Origin: Nymphaea colorata | Taxonomy: Eukaryota > Streptophyta > Magnoliopsida > Nymphaeales > Nymphaeaceae | Length of the DNA: 64,000 nt | Assembly: GCF_008831285.2 (NCBI RefSeq) | Contig: NC_045149.1 | Span: forward strand, 1,862,001-1,926,000 | Direction: 5' to 3' | Part shown: positions 39,101 to 50,395 of the stretch, in pieces | How positions within the stretch are numbered: the first letter of the stretch is position 1 | Layout: the number at the start of each line of letters is the position of its first letter | Translations under genes and position numbers: made by a program | Notes under the pieces: model-generated | The model's input: only the letters and a program-made list of their open reading frames with translations | Databases searched by the model: none | Told to the model about the DNA's origin: nothing

Positions 39101-39972
39101 GTTTAGACTAAGATTAGATTTACTTTAATTATCACTAGGAAAAGTTGAGGTCAGGTATGCCCCTCTACCCTTAATCTCTGGAGTTTATATATTAATAACT
39201 TACTTTTGCAAATGGAGTTTGATTAATACCAGCATTTTACTTTCCTTGATACACATGCTCGTGCCACTTAATCATGCTTAGAGAGAGTGATCAAACCCCT
39301 AATATATGGTGATCAACCAAGATTAGGAAAATGATAATCATCTCACAAAGATCGATTAAGTTCACTCAACACACAAAGCATCCTGCTATCCTTAATTAGA
39401 TTTTAATTAAGCTAGATTTGCTCATAAGCTTGAAGTCTGTAAATGGGGTGTAGACTCTTTTGTGGCTTTTGGACATGACCAAAGTCCTTGTTTTGGATCT
39501 AAGGATTTCTTTTTAGAAAACATATAGATAATGTACTTTTGTTAATTGCTGAGTTTTTAAATCATGGAGATTTCTCAAAATTTCAGAAATGAATCGGTTG
39601 AGACAAGCACATTTTGATTTTTATGTTTCATTTACAATATGGACCACACTCATAGCTTGAGTGGATCCTATTCTTAGTGGAATCAATTTAACAAGATCAC
39701 AAAGTCCAATTCATTGCTCATTCAAGGAGCAAGAAAACATTCTTGCTTCATTCATTTCTCTCTCTCTATGCATACATCAAAAGAATATTCAGTCCTCTAG
39801 AAGAACGATTTACGTTTTCTCCCAAACCATGGTGGTCTTCTTCTCCTGATTTCACACAAATGAGATTGAAAAATTGATTTTGGAAACATTATTTTCTGCT
39901 TTTCAAAAACAGAAATCTGGTTTGGATTGGTTGTGAGAATCGTGGGAATGCATGCATATATGCTTTAAGCAT
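33126..39972. other. Long AT-rich stretch without genes
   Basis: About 6.8 kb in which no protein family, RNA gene or complete transposon is recognised. A diverged repeat of about 103 bases (33786 and 33888, each with 'caaaaataaac' then 'tgtgaa') lies near the left. An 84-base segment with CACTA-like inverted ends is at 37632-37715, and the phrase 'ttcctaaaagt' recurs at 38008, 38142 and 38258. The remaining open frames are low-complexity or overlap each other. Old transposon remains are likely but unproven. Confidence 0.4.
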
Positions 39973-42900
39973 TGTTAACACCCCAAATTTTTTCACATCA
40001 AAATTGAAGCAATGTGAAAATTTCACAAAAGAATTGTGACATGAATCCCAATACATGATTACGAGTCCAAATCCAATTACAAATGTCATTTGACATCCAA
40101 ATCCAATTACAAATGTCATTTGAAATCCAAATCCAATTGCAAAATTCAAATTTTGACTTAGATCCAAGAATTGAGTCTGGAATGCTACGTGGGACCCATG
40201 TGTGGGCCCCACATAGCCCGTGTGGTCAAGAGCCCCCCAAGGGCCATGCCCCCCTTCATTTAAAAAATAAAATAAAATAAATATTTTCTCTCAAATTAAT
40301 TGAAGAAAAGTCATTTTTAAGGAGAAATGAATGAGAAACCTAGGAAAAGTGAGACATTTATGTCTCTCTCTCTTCTTTAACCAGGTCCTCTTAAAAGAGG
40401 AGTCAATTTTCAAGGAGCAATAACTAGGCTGGTCAAATTCACCTAACCTACTTAATTCAAGTAGGTTCAACCATAGTGCATCCAAATCCTAGCTAGGCTC
40501 AGTCAACATGAACTCAGCTTGGCCAAAAAGTAGGTCTGTCTCACAATCCAATTAATGGATGAAAATAGACTTTGACCGAACCAAACCCACTTTTACTAAA
40601 CTCAGTCAAAGTACAATTTAGCTCAATTAAGAGCTTTCTTGGCTCAAATTTATCAAATTACCTCAAACAAAGTCAAACTACCCGCAAATGAGCTTTGACT
40701 TTCGTCAATTGGTCGAAATTGATCAATCTGGACAATTTTGCCCTTCTATGATCAAATTGAGATTACAGAGCCCAAATTGGTTTATGAAGGGCAAATAAAC
40801 ATTTGGATTTATCAAATGCATAAATCAAATACCAAATTAAAATTAAATTTTTCAAACGAAAGTTTGATTCAGTTGAAATCCGTCTTCAATCAAATTATGG
40901 ACGAAAATACCATTTTTGAGCCAAATTTGATAGAATTTTCAAATTTTATTCAAATTTAAATTGGATTATCATAATTCAATGGAATTTGGAGCTTAATAAC
41001 TAGGTTTTAACCTAACAAGCTTGATTTCAAACAAAGAAAAAAATAAATAGCACAAAATAAGGCAAAACCCTGTGCAAGGGCATTTTCATCCAAAATTTTG
41101 GTCAAAGTTGGTCAGCTAGGTCTGAACCAATGTTGACCGAACCTAGCCCAGCCCACCTAGCTCGTGGAAATGGGCTAAGAAAGGGTTAATTAGAGTCTTT
41201 AAATCCTCTTTAACTCATTTTACAAGTTCTCAAGTTCTCACCCAAGTTCCCAAGGTGAGTTAAGAAAGTGGTTGAACCCACCTCCTCCTCTATATAAGCC
41301 TCCCCTTAGCCACCAAAGGGGAGGACAAAATTTTTGAAGGGTATCAGTTAAGGAGCTAAGAGGGAGAGGCCAAGGAGGAGAAGAAGATTTCGTCCAAGCC
41401 TCCTTCACCCTTTCTCCCATTTCCTTCTTCATTTTCTTCTATTTTCCCTATTGATTTTGCTAAGTTAGGGTGCTTAAGTGAACCTTACTTAGGATTTTCA
41501 TGGTGAGAAGCCTTCTTTCCTACTACAAATTCCAGCAAGCAAGCTATTCTACTTCTAGTCTAAGCTTGGATTCTTACTTAGGATTACTCGATTTAGAAAA
41601 CAAGTGAAGGTAAAGATCAAGTATCAAGACCGACCGCAAGGTAGGTGATTTTAACCTATTTCTCATCTATTTTGGCTTCTCGTTAGTTCATCTTAATTCC
41701 AGCAACTCGTGGGGAGGGTTTATTTTCGTGTATTTTATAGCTGAGAATGATGACCAGCTAGGGGAAACCTACGATTAAATGCACATGTTAATGCATAATG
41801 CATGCATACGTCGGTTTTTCTTAAAGATAAACACATGTATCAAATTTTGAAAAGGGCCCCAAGGCCACATTCCTTTCAAAACAACAAGCTTAAAACCATT
41901 TTGAACTCTCCACCATTAGGGAATCCCACGGTGAGAGAGTGATCTTGCTGCAGTATATATATGATGAAAAAAACCTATTAAGGATAGATGCATTCTCATG
42001 AATGTAATCCACCTTTACATGGCGAAACTAAGGATGAACTAGCTTGAGCATCCATTTATCTATTTCTATTTAAAGTTATGTTGTTTCATGCTTTATTAAA
42101 TGGATCAAGGGTAGTAGGGGAGATTTGAAACAAGTTTTCAATCTTCCCACGTAAAAGAACCCAACCATGAATCATCATGATTCATGAGTCGTGTGGTTCC
42201 TTGATAAAATTTCATTTTGAAAAAGTGAGGTACATATATGTATACTTGTTAACATATACGTGCTCAATCTCTTGCTAAAAATTGCTTTCCTCTCTTAAAA
42301 TTAGATTGGAACATGTTTTCAAATTGGTTTTAAGAAAACGGTTCATTTTGATTTTCATAGCACCAAGTTATGAAATCGTTTTCATTTCATTTTAAAATTT
42401 GCTTAATTTCAGCAATCCATACGTAAGATGTGTGTACGTTGTTAAAATCAGACCATGTTTTATAGGAATTGGCTTAAGAATGTTAAATTTTACATATTTG
42501 AAATGCCAACTATCCTAGAACCATCCAAAGAAGTTGACGATTTCATGAGTACGAAATCTGAAATTTGATGAAGGACTTCTCACTTCTATCTAAGAAACAA
42601 GCCCTTTATTGGGATCAATGTCCACAACTTTCAGCCATCTAAATCAATACAAGATCTAATTTTTGGCTATCTTGAGACAAAAGTGGATGTCATCCACGTC
42701 TCCCATCTATTTCAAAAATTGATTTTGGCATCATTTGTATATTTTTCATCATTTTGATAATTTTATGTTAAGTCCAAGCTTATGGACTACATCTCTAATT
42801 CATGTGCTTAATCATATAATAAGCACATTTAGAGAAAGTCCTACATTTTAATTAAAATCATTCTTTATGTGTAAATTGTATGACACACAATTACAATGGA

Positions 42901-43729
42901 TGAACTTTGAGAGATTATGAGAGAGTGAAGAATGAATGTTCCATATAGTTTCCCTTCTCATTTCATGCATTCACTTTCACTCAAAATCAATAGCACCACG
43001 TGCACATTCTCAAGAAGTTAAGTGATTCAAATTTGAGTTGCAAAAAGTGACCAAGTCATATTGCAACAAGAATTTGTAAACTTCTCTTAACTTAAAAAAA
43101 AAACACAAGCAATGCACTCATAACCTTGGCCAAAGTGTGTTTGGAAAATAACACATTTTCTAATACTTTGGAACCTATGTTTCATCAAAAGAATGAACTC
43201 TACTTAACCAAATCACACGATTTGACAAAAGAAGAATTCAAAAATCAAGTTTCTTTGCTAAGGAAACTTAGCTATTTTTCAAAAGTTGATCATAATTTCA
43301 ACTCATGAACCATCTAGAGTTCACAACAAAGACTCAATTTCACTCTTCAAAATCCTCAAGAATTGTGTATTTCAAATCGAATGACACAAAAACAGAGGTT
43401 TTTTTTTAACCAACTTAAAAATCCTCTAATCTTCAAAACAAGTTCAAATCACTCATTCAAAATGAATTTTGGTTCTTGAATCCAAAACCTCAATGCATAA
43501 GCATATAGGATTTGCATCAAAAACTCGTATATGATCCAAATGGTCCTTAGTCCTTGGTCCAATTACCCCTGTTGAAGGCGGCAGGAACGGTTGGACCTCG
43601 TACCGATGGGCGGATCCATTTCCATTAAAATATTCTTCAAAACCTCAATTTTAAAAGAATTTTGCTGATTCGTATTTGACACTCTTCGAGAGAGAGGTAG
43701 GGTGTGAACAAGCATGTATATTTCTTTCA
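39973..43729 (+). mobile_element. Long LTR of a Tat/Ogre-like Ty3/gypsy retrotransposon (element 1)
   Basis: Starts TG ('tgttaacaccccaaatt') and ends CA ('tttctttca') directly before a 'tggcgacc' primer-binding site at 43730. A TATA box (tatataag) at 41291-41298 probably marks its promoter. A conserved block near the right end (43574-43614, 'gaacggttggacctcgtacc') is shared with the LTRs at 44967-47613 and 50396-53291. An LTR near 3.8 kb is long but within the range of Tat/Ogre elements. Only a short interior follows before sequence similarity is lost, so the rest of this element seems deleted or displaced. Confidence 0.6.
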
Positions 43730-43748
43730 TGGCGACCCAGCTGGACAT
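43730..43748 (+). other. Primer-binding site of element 1
   Basis: The sequence 'tggcgacccagctggacat' directly abuts the LTR. It resembles the 'tggcgact...ctgggga' binding site of Tat-branch elements, which is thought to pair with a tRNA-Arg 3' end. Assignment rests on position and similarity to the site at 47614. Confidence 0.55.
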
Positions 43749-44966
43749 CATTTCCAGTTGTTGAATTAAGAAAATCTTATCCACCCCGCACGCATTGGCT
43801 GTCTTCATCCACCGTTCATGTGAAGATTTATATAGAATGTCCACCATTTTCCAGCAATGTGATGCTTGTGAGCATCAAATATAATGCCATAACGTCTTAA
43901 GGGCTAGAATAAGAGAGAAGTGCACCGAAGCTGCTGTTTTTGTTTTTAGGACAGCAAATGAGGCTGCCGATTTGGGTGAATCCAACTAGCCTTGGTTGGA
44001 GACATATTGACTAAATGCAGTCAATTTCGAGGTGCATGAGTCAAGTAAAAATTGCTGCAAGGAATGAAGTGAGAATGGGCTTGTCAAAGATACAAATTAT
44101 GGGGTCGACTAGGGTCTGATTTGTGGCGTCAAGCCACCAGAAATTTGACAAGCTGGTGATCGACATAGCTGGTTATTGTAAAATAGCATATAATTCTTGG
44201 ATTTCTCTATAGATAAAGTCTAATATCAACCAAAAAATAGATCAAAAAGAAGAAGCAGAAGAACTGAAGAAGAAGGTTGTCATGTTAGACCCACGAACAC
44301 CAGCCTTGAACTTGATTTAGAATTCCGATGTGTAAAAGTCATTGTCTTCCATTAACAACAGAAAAATGAAAAAGGATATGAACAGACTTCAAAATATAAA
44401 ACCACCGTCTCATGACAATGCCTAGTCCATGCCTAGTCCTATGACAACTTGAGCAGCTAGAATTCTCACGAGAAATCAGACTTTTTAGCTTTAGAAAAAC
44501 CCTAAAAAGCTTCTAATCATCCCTAAGTTTTCAGAACAAAACTACCCAAATTTCACCGCAAAGCAACAATGCAATCAATAAAAAGAATACCGGCAAAACT
44601 AATGCACAACGGAAATGCAAAACATGTTTTTGAGCACAAAATCAGGCATCAAGAGGCAAAACCCTAAACACTGCCGCTGCCGTCCGTCACAGTCTAGTCG
44701 TTGCGCAGTCGCCATCCGCCGCCGCTGCCCAAGGTTGCTGCAAGGACTCACCGCCGACGGAAGGAAGAAAGTCGAGAAGAGAAGGAGAAGGAAGGTCACG
44801 ATTTTAGTTTTTAGGTTATTAAAATATGGTTTGGATCTTGTTCTGAACCAAAACCATATCTAAACATACCGGCCTGTACTGGCATACCGGTATTGCTGTA
44901 CCGGCGTACCGGTATGGGGTACGCCACCACTTGGGCGTACCATTGTGATATAGCACCCACTAGAAT
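43749..44966. other. Junction region between two LTR elements
   Basis: Starts as the presumed interior of element 1 and loses identity. A GC-rich patch at 44666-44760, coding in neither strand with confidence, looks like the edge of a captured gene. A dense 'taccggtat' palindromic patch lies at 44868-44945. At 44967 homology to the right LTR of element 2 begins abruptly. Confidence 0.4.
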
Positions 44967-47613
44967 GCATCGGCAACCGATTGAACCCGATCTGTGTTTA
45001 AAACGAGCCCGGAGTGACTCAAAGTGGAGTCGGCTGCTCATTTGTAACAAAAATATTTTTTTTCACACATTTTAAATTAAAAATTTGTTTTATGCTTCTT
45101 ATATAAACAACCTTTGTTTATTTATTTATTTATTAATTTTATTTCATTTTATTTTGTTTTTATTTTTTTAAAAAGGGGCAACCGCGATGCACAATCGCAC
45201 ACTTGCGTGACTGCGTGTGGCAGCGCGTTGCACGCTGCTGCTCGCCCAACAAATACACCAAATGAGGCCAGCGCTACGCGCATGCCCCATTTTCATGTTA
45301 AAACTGCCCCTTGGTGCGTGCCCGACAAATACACCGAATGAGGCCTGTGCTGCCCACAGGCCCCATTTTCATGTTAAAACTGTCCCTTGGGGTGCGGTTT
45401 TGGGCCTTCTAGGGTGGGCATTAGCCCTGCCCACACCCCAAAGGGGTGTTTGCAGGACTAAGGGCCAATCCCACTTGGTCAAAGCCTATTTAAAAAAAAA
45501 AATTAATTATTCAAAAATACTTGAAATTGACATAAAATCTTGTTTAATTCAAAAAAATTCAAATTTTTGAGTTTTGGCTCCAAAACATCCTATAAATAAC
45601 CCTATAATCCTCATTCTTTGGCATGGGCTAACCCTTGAGAGAATTTCTAATGATACTTCACTTAAAGATTTAATTCTTCTTCAACATTTCTCTTCATTTT
45701 CATATTCTTCAAGTTCCAACTCTTCAAGAAAACATGAGAAGACATTAAGGGTATGTAATCCTCCTCTCGTTTTCATTTTTCGTTTTCCCTTGCTACCTCC
45801 CCATGGCTGTGTAAGAAAGCTCTAAAGATTTTCAATCCGGAGTCAAGAGCTACATCTTGACTGCACCACAAGTATGAGTAAGGTGAAATAAATTTCATTT
45901 CATCATTTATCTCTAAAAATAGGCTTGTTATATTGTCTTACTCATCATTTATGCTTGAAATGATGCTCATGCTTGATGTATTAATTTTCCTTAATTGTTG
46001 AGCAAATATACGGCGAGAATGAGTGTTTGGGTTTGAAATTTTTTCATTTTTATGTTGATTTTTGAGGTTGAGACTTGTCCAATCTGGAATAGCCCTTCAC
46101 GAATTTGTACATGTTAAAGTATATATTCATGTTATTCTCACGCTTAGTTTCTTTTTTAAATCACCCGATTAGGAACCCTAATGAGTATTTTATTATGTGC
46201 TCTCCATTCCATGTATGTTTGATTTTCTTCCATACCCAATGGTAGAGAAATCGATTTTTTTTTGTAATAATTGTGGTTTTCATGTTCACATACAAAATAT
46301 TTAGAATCATATTTTTCAAAAGATTTTTGAAAGTAAAAACCCCTCTAATGAAGTTTGGAGATTTAGTTTAGGCTCTTACATGAGTACAAGTTCCTCGCCG
46401 GCCTACACAGAAATCGAAGTCGGATATTCTCAAGACATTTATTCATTTTAACTTGCAAGAACACATATATGTGTATACATATATGTGTACATGACTATCT
46501 CCATTTGTTCTTATTTGTTATGATTTAACACATTTTTTTATAAACTCTCGTATACATATGAATATATATACACATATTCCATTTTAAAATCTTTCTCTCC
46601 TTCTTTATAAAATCTTCTTCTCCCTTTCTATCTGATTCATACTTCCTTTTCACAAGCTTTATTATATGTATCTACATGTATATATATATACATATATATG
46701 TATATATATGTATGTATATGTATACATCTCTCTCTCTTCTGAATCTCTTGCTTTTGTAGTTTTCAAAATCTCTTTCTGTCTCTCTTTTTCTCTATTACTT
46801 TCATATTAAAGTCTTTCATATTTTTCATTCTTGCAAATATGTTTCTCCCATGATTTAAGGTTTTCATTTTTCATTTGTCGACTGCATTAAGACCAAAATT
46901 CAAGTAATGACCCAATACTAGAATTATGCTTGATGGTCTATAACTTCATTTCATTTTCAAAAACTTTTCTTTCTTTATAAAAATATTTATGACAATTGTA
47001 AAATGAGAAACTTAGATGTATCTGGTGGTAGGAATACTCTTAGATGAATGTCATGGTAGTAATGAATGATTTTCTTATAACAATGGAGGACCAATGCATC
47101 CATACATTCACATTTACTTAACAACACAAATGATTATAAGCATATCTCTTAAAGAACTTAAGCAAGATGGAATGGTATTCTAACTGTGTAGTAACCGAAT
47201 TAGAGCAAAACCTCAAAGCTACTTAACTTCATAAAAGAACACTAAATCCATTTCAAAAGTGATTTCCAAAGGTTTCCAAGTAACATTTGAAAAGATTTCT
47301 CAATTCAAAATTTCTCAAATCAAAATGGTTTACACTCTTAAATGATTCTTCAAAACTTTCTCAAAATATTGAAACAACAAACCTTCAACATTTTCTCAAG
47401 CATTAAACCACATTTATAATGAAAAAAGATCTATAAGCTACAATGAAATGTATCAAGAATAAACATAGCTCTTGGGTTGATTACTCCAAGTAAAGGTGCC
47501 GAGAACGTCGATCCTCGTATCGATAGGCAAGTCCCTTTTTCTCTCATTTCAAAACAAAACCTCATTTGTTTTTAGCACTCCAAAACCATAAAATTTTTGG
47601 GTATGCAAACACA
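44967..47613 (+). mobile_element. Left LTR of element 2 (5' truncated)
   Basis: Colinear with 50776-53291 over about 2.6 kb, with landmarks in the same order: 'aaaacgagcccggagtgactc', 'ttttgggccttctagggtgg', 'gggccaatcc', 'gaggttgggacttgtcc' or similar, 'cgccggcctacat', the TA-rich 'tatatgtatatatat' tract, and the conserved block before the end. The TATA box is tataaata at 45591. It ends 'gcaaacaca' against the primer-binding site. The first about 380 bases present in the right LTR are missing here. It carries its own 76-bp duplication (45244 and 45320). Confidence 0.75.
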
Positions 47614-47631
47614 TGGCGACTGTGATGGGAC
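47614..47631 (+). other. Primer-binding site of element 2
   Basis: The sequence 'tggcgactgtgatgggac' follows the LTR with no gap. It closely resembles the tRNA-Arg-type site characteristic of Tat/Ogre retrotransposons. Confidence 0.7.
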
Positions 47632-49834
47632 CTGTCATAGTTTGACTATGATTATCATTGATGCATTTCCACAAACTTGAACATCTCTCATATTGCTAAT
47701 GATAAAACATATTTTCTTATTTGGCCTTGACCCCATCGGCATTTCATCACACTGTTCGGTGATCATGTTTTGCTCACTTGCATTTAAGACTAATTGAAGA
47801 GGATCAATCATGTTCACTTATATCTAAGATCAAATGCAACCCTCCTCAATTTAAGACTTGATTGAAAACATTGCATTAAAGACAACTAATTTTACATGTT
47901 TGCTTGTATTTCAAAATTTTCAATACCTATCTGTCCCGGTCATAAATGTTGTCGGGTTTGGTCTTAGGTGGTAGCACAAGACTAAACTTTACAACTGGAC
48001 TACACCTTGGATGGAAAGCCCTCTCATTAGTACCATGAGTGGTAACTTATGGTATATTGACGGGTGACCAAGGAGAAATGAGAAACCCGACTTTTAGTTG
48101 CCTAATAGAAGAGTCTATGCTCGTACTAAGTCTTTTGACTAAGGTACATTGACATATCTTATATGGAGTAATCATATTTGATCAAACCAAACTCAATTAG
48201 GGTCCTATGCTTCTTTTCAAATATATGTATGATAAACATGTGTGACTTTAGAAAGTGCAAGATGCTTACATGATGAATGCATGGGTGTCATCCAGACACG
48301 CTTTGATCAAAATAATAATTTTACATTCTATCTTCTTCATTAAATCAATGTCATCTTCCATCATCTCTACGTTGCTTAACTCAGATCATGCATTCTTTTT
48401 CTCTCATTTACATTCAGCTGAATAATTTTCTAGCTTCAATACTTATAAGGTGTCTTTCTTTCTATGTTACTACTTACATATTTTATTGGGTCATCAATTA
48501 TTCCTTGACAAGTTCAATTTTTTAGAGTTGCTTCAAAATCAATATTTTGTCATACATTGTTAATTTCTCATTTATTTGTCCAACCTCATATTCTTGAACA
48601 TTATAGCCATTTATTAGCTCAATTACCAACTTTGCTTGACTCAGGTTATACACTCTTTTCCCTCATTTATATTTAGCCAAATAATTTTCTAACTTTAATA
48701 CCCATAGTATGTCTTTCTCCCTATTTTACTACTTCCATGATTTTATTGAGTCATCATTTATTTCAATTTGGTCACCAATCTTTGCTTTACTCCAATATAT
48801 TCTTTATTGTCGGACACTTGATTTGGACTTATTCATTCACCCCTATTGAGTCCATATCTTCATGAATCAAACCTCGTATATTTACTCTGCTTGAGATTTA
48901 ATCCTTTCAAAATTAAGATTCTTCACAAATAATAGATTGCTCATAATTTTCTATATTTTCATATATTATCTTTGAAATGGTATCAACTTGATATCTCGTT
49001 ACAAGAATCACCACCTACCGATCATATTCTTATAACAATTTCTTTCCTACAAGCTTTCACTCAATTTCTTGTCATTAAAGACAAACCTAAAATTCTTTTA
49101 GACCTCAGTTTATATGCATGTTATTAATCTTCACCCTCATTTTCCTATTAGTAAAAAAAAATATGTCAATTTTATTTATATAATTTTGTCCACACCTCCT
49201 TTTTATTGGAGTATTTTTCGATATTGCCTTCGCCTCAATCTCAAGATGTTAACCATCTATCTTTTACCCAGTGCATGACACATTCTGTTTTGAATCATAT
49301 CCTATCATGGCAATTGCTAGCACTTGGGCATTTTTTTTATTATAAATATTTTGAGGCATTTCTAAATTGCTTTTGCGGCATATATTTTTCTTTCACAATC
49401 ATCCATGTCCATGAAGAAAAAGGTCATATCCCAATCAAATCAGCTGAATCAAGCACAATTCGGCCAATAGGCTCGGGGCATTCTAAAACTAGCTCAACCT
49501 TGTCCCTGGACAAGGGAATCTTATGAAGCAAGCGTGACTTGGCCGTTTGGCCAAGGGCTTTTCAAAGCAAGCTCAATCCAAGCTCTAGTTTGGAGAATTT
49601 TACTAAGCAAGATCAAAATCCAGCTTTAGGTGAAAACAAAAACTTCACCATAAGGCACTCAATGTGATAGGAAGTCTTCATGTCACAACTAATGTAGGAG
49701 CGATAGGGTCTCATTCCTGGCTTCAACAAAGGTATTCGAGGTGATGAGTGTTCTCTTCTAGAATTGCCACTTGTTATCGAGCAACTCATTCAGGAAAGGG
49801 GTAAAACCTGAAACTATGGACAAAAGAGCAAACC
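47632..49834 (+). other. Interior of element 2 without recognisable gag or pol
   Basis: No capsid, protease, reverse transcriptase, RNase H or integrase motif is visible in any frame. The longest frame (49206-49526, 106 codons) has no recognisable domain. The block 47930-48120, with 'actacaccttggatggaaag' and 'aaggagaaatgagaaacccg', looks like a conserved untranslated segment rather than coding sequence. I infer a non-autonomous derivative that relied on proteins from a related element. Confidence 0.55.
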
Positions 49835-50290
49835 CACGCAGGTAAGAGATTAAACCTGCAATGCAAGTTAAAGTAATCCACGCAGGTAAGAGGTTAAACC
49901 TACAATGCAAGCCAAAGCAATCCTTGCAGGTAAGAGGTTGAACCTGCATGCGAGCTAGATCAAACAATGCAGGTAAAAGGTTAAACCTACAATGCAAGCC
50001 AAAGCAACCCATGCAGGTAAGAGGTTGTACCTACATGCGAGCTAGATCAACCCACACAGGTAAGAGGTTAAACATGCAATGCAAGCCAAGGCAAGCTAGC
50101 CAGGAGGGTTAAACCTTGAACTTGCATTGCAAGCTAGAGCAACCCACGCAGGTAAGGGGTTAAACATGCAATGCAAGCCAAGGCAAGCTAGCCAAGGGGG
50201 TTAAACCTGAATTCAAACACATCTAAAGGGGTTAAACCTACAAGATAAACTCAAACAATACATTTAGGGGTTAAACCTAAAATGCAATTA
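49835..50290 (+). repeat. Minisatellite in the 3' untranslated part of element 2
   Basis: A degenerate array with a period near 43 bases. Each unit has 'gcaggtaagaggttaaacct' followed by 'gcaatgcaagccaaagcaa' or 'gcatgcgagctagatcaa'. About seven good units are followed by two larger units (50095-50215) and a decaying 'ggggttaaacct' series. Two alternating subtypes suggest higher-order duplication. Tat/Ogre elements are known to carry tandem repeats just before the right LTR. Confidence 0.88.
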
Positions 50291-50382
50291 TGATATTTTA
50301 ATCTTTTAGCCAAAATTTTCATTGATCAAAATTTGGGGTGCTTATTTTTGCTACAAAGCGCAGCTAATGCCGACTTAGTAAC

Positions 50383-50391
50383 AAAGAGGGG
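50383..50391 (+). other. Polypurine tract of element 2
   Basis: The purine run 'aaagagggg' lies four bases before the start of the right LTR, where a plus-strand primer tract is expected. Confidence 0.65.
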
Positions 50392-50395
50392 CATC

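Noticed and set aside
49206-49526. 106-codon frame within element 2 as a possible gag
   Set aside because: It has no capsid or zinc-knuckle feature and is rich in aromatic residues like random AT-rich translation.
49758-50012. Minus-strand frame with repeated CFGLHCRFNLLPA
   Set aside because: It is an antisense reading of the minisatellite.
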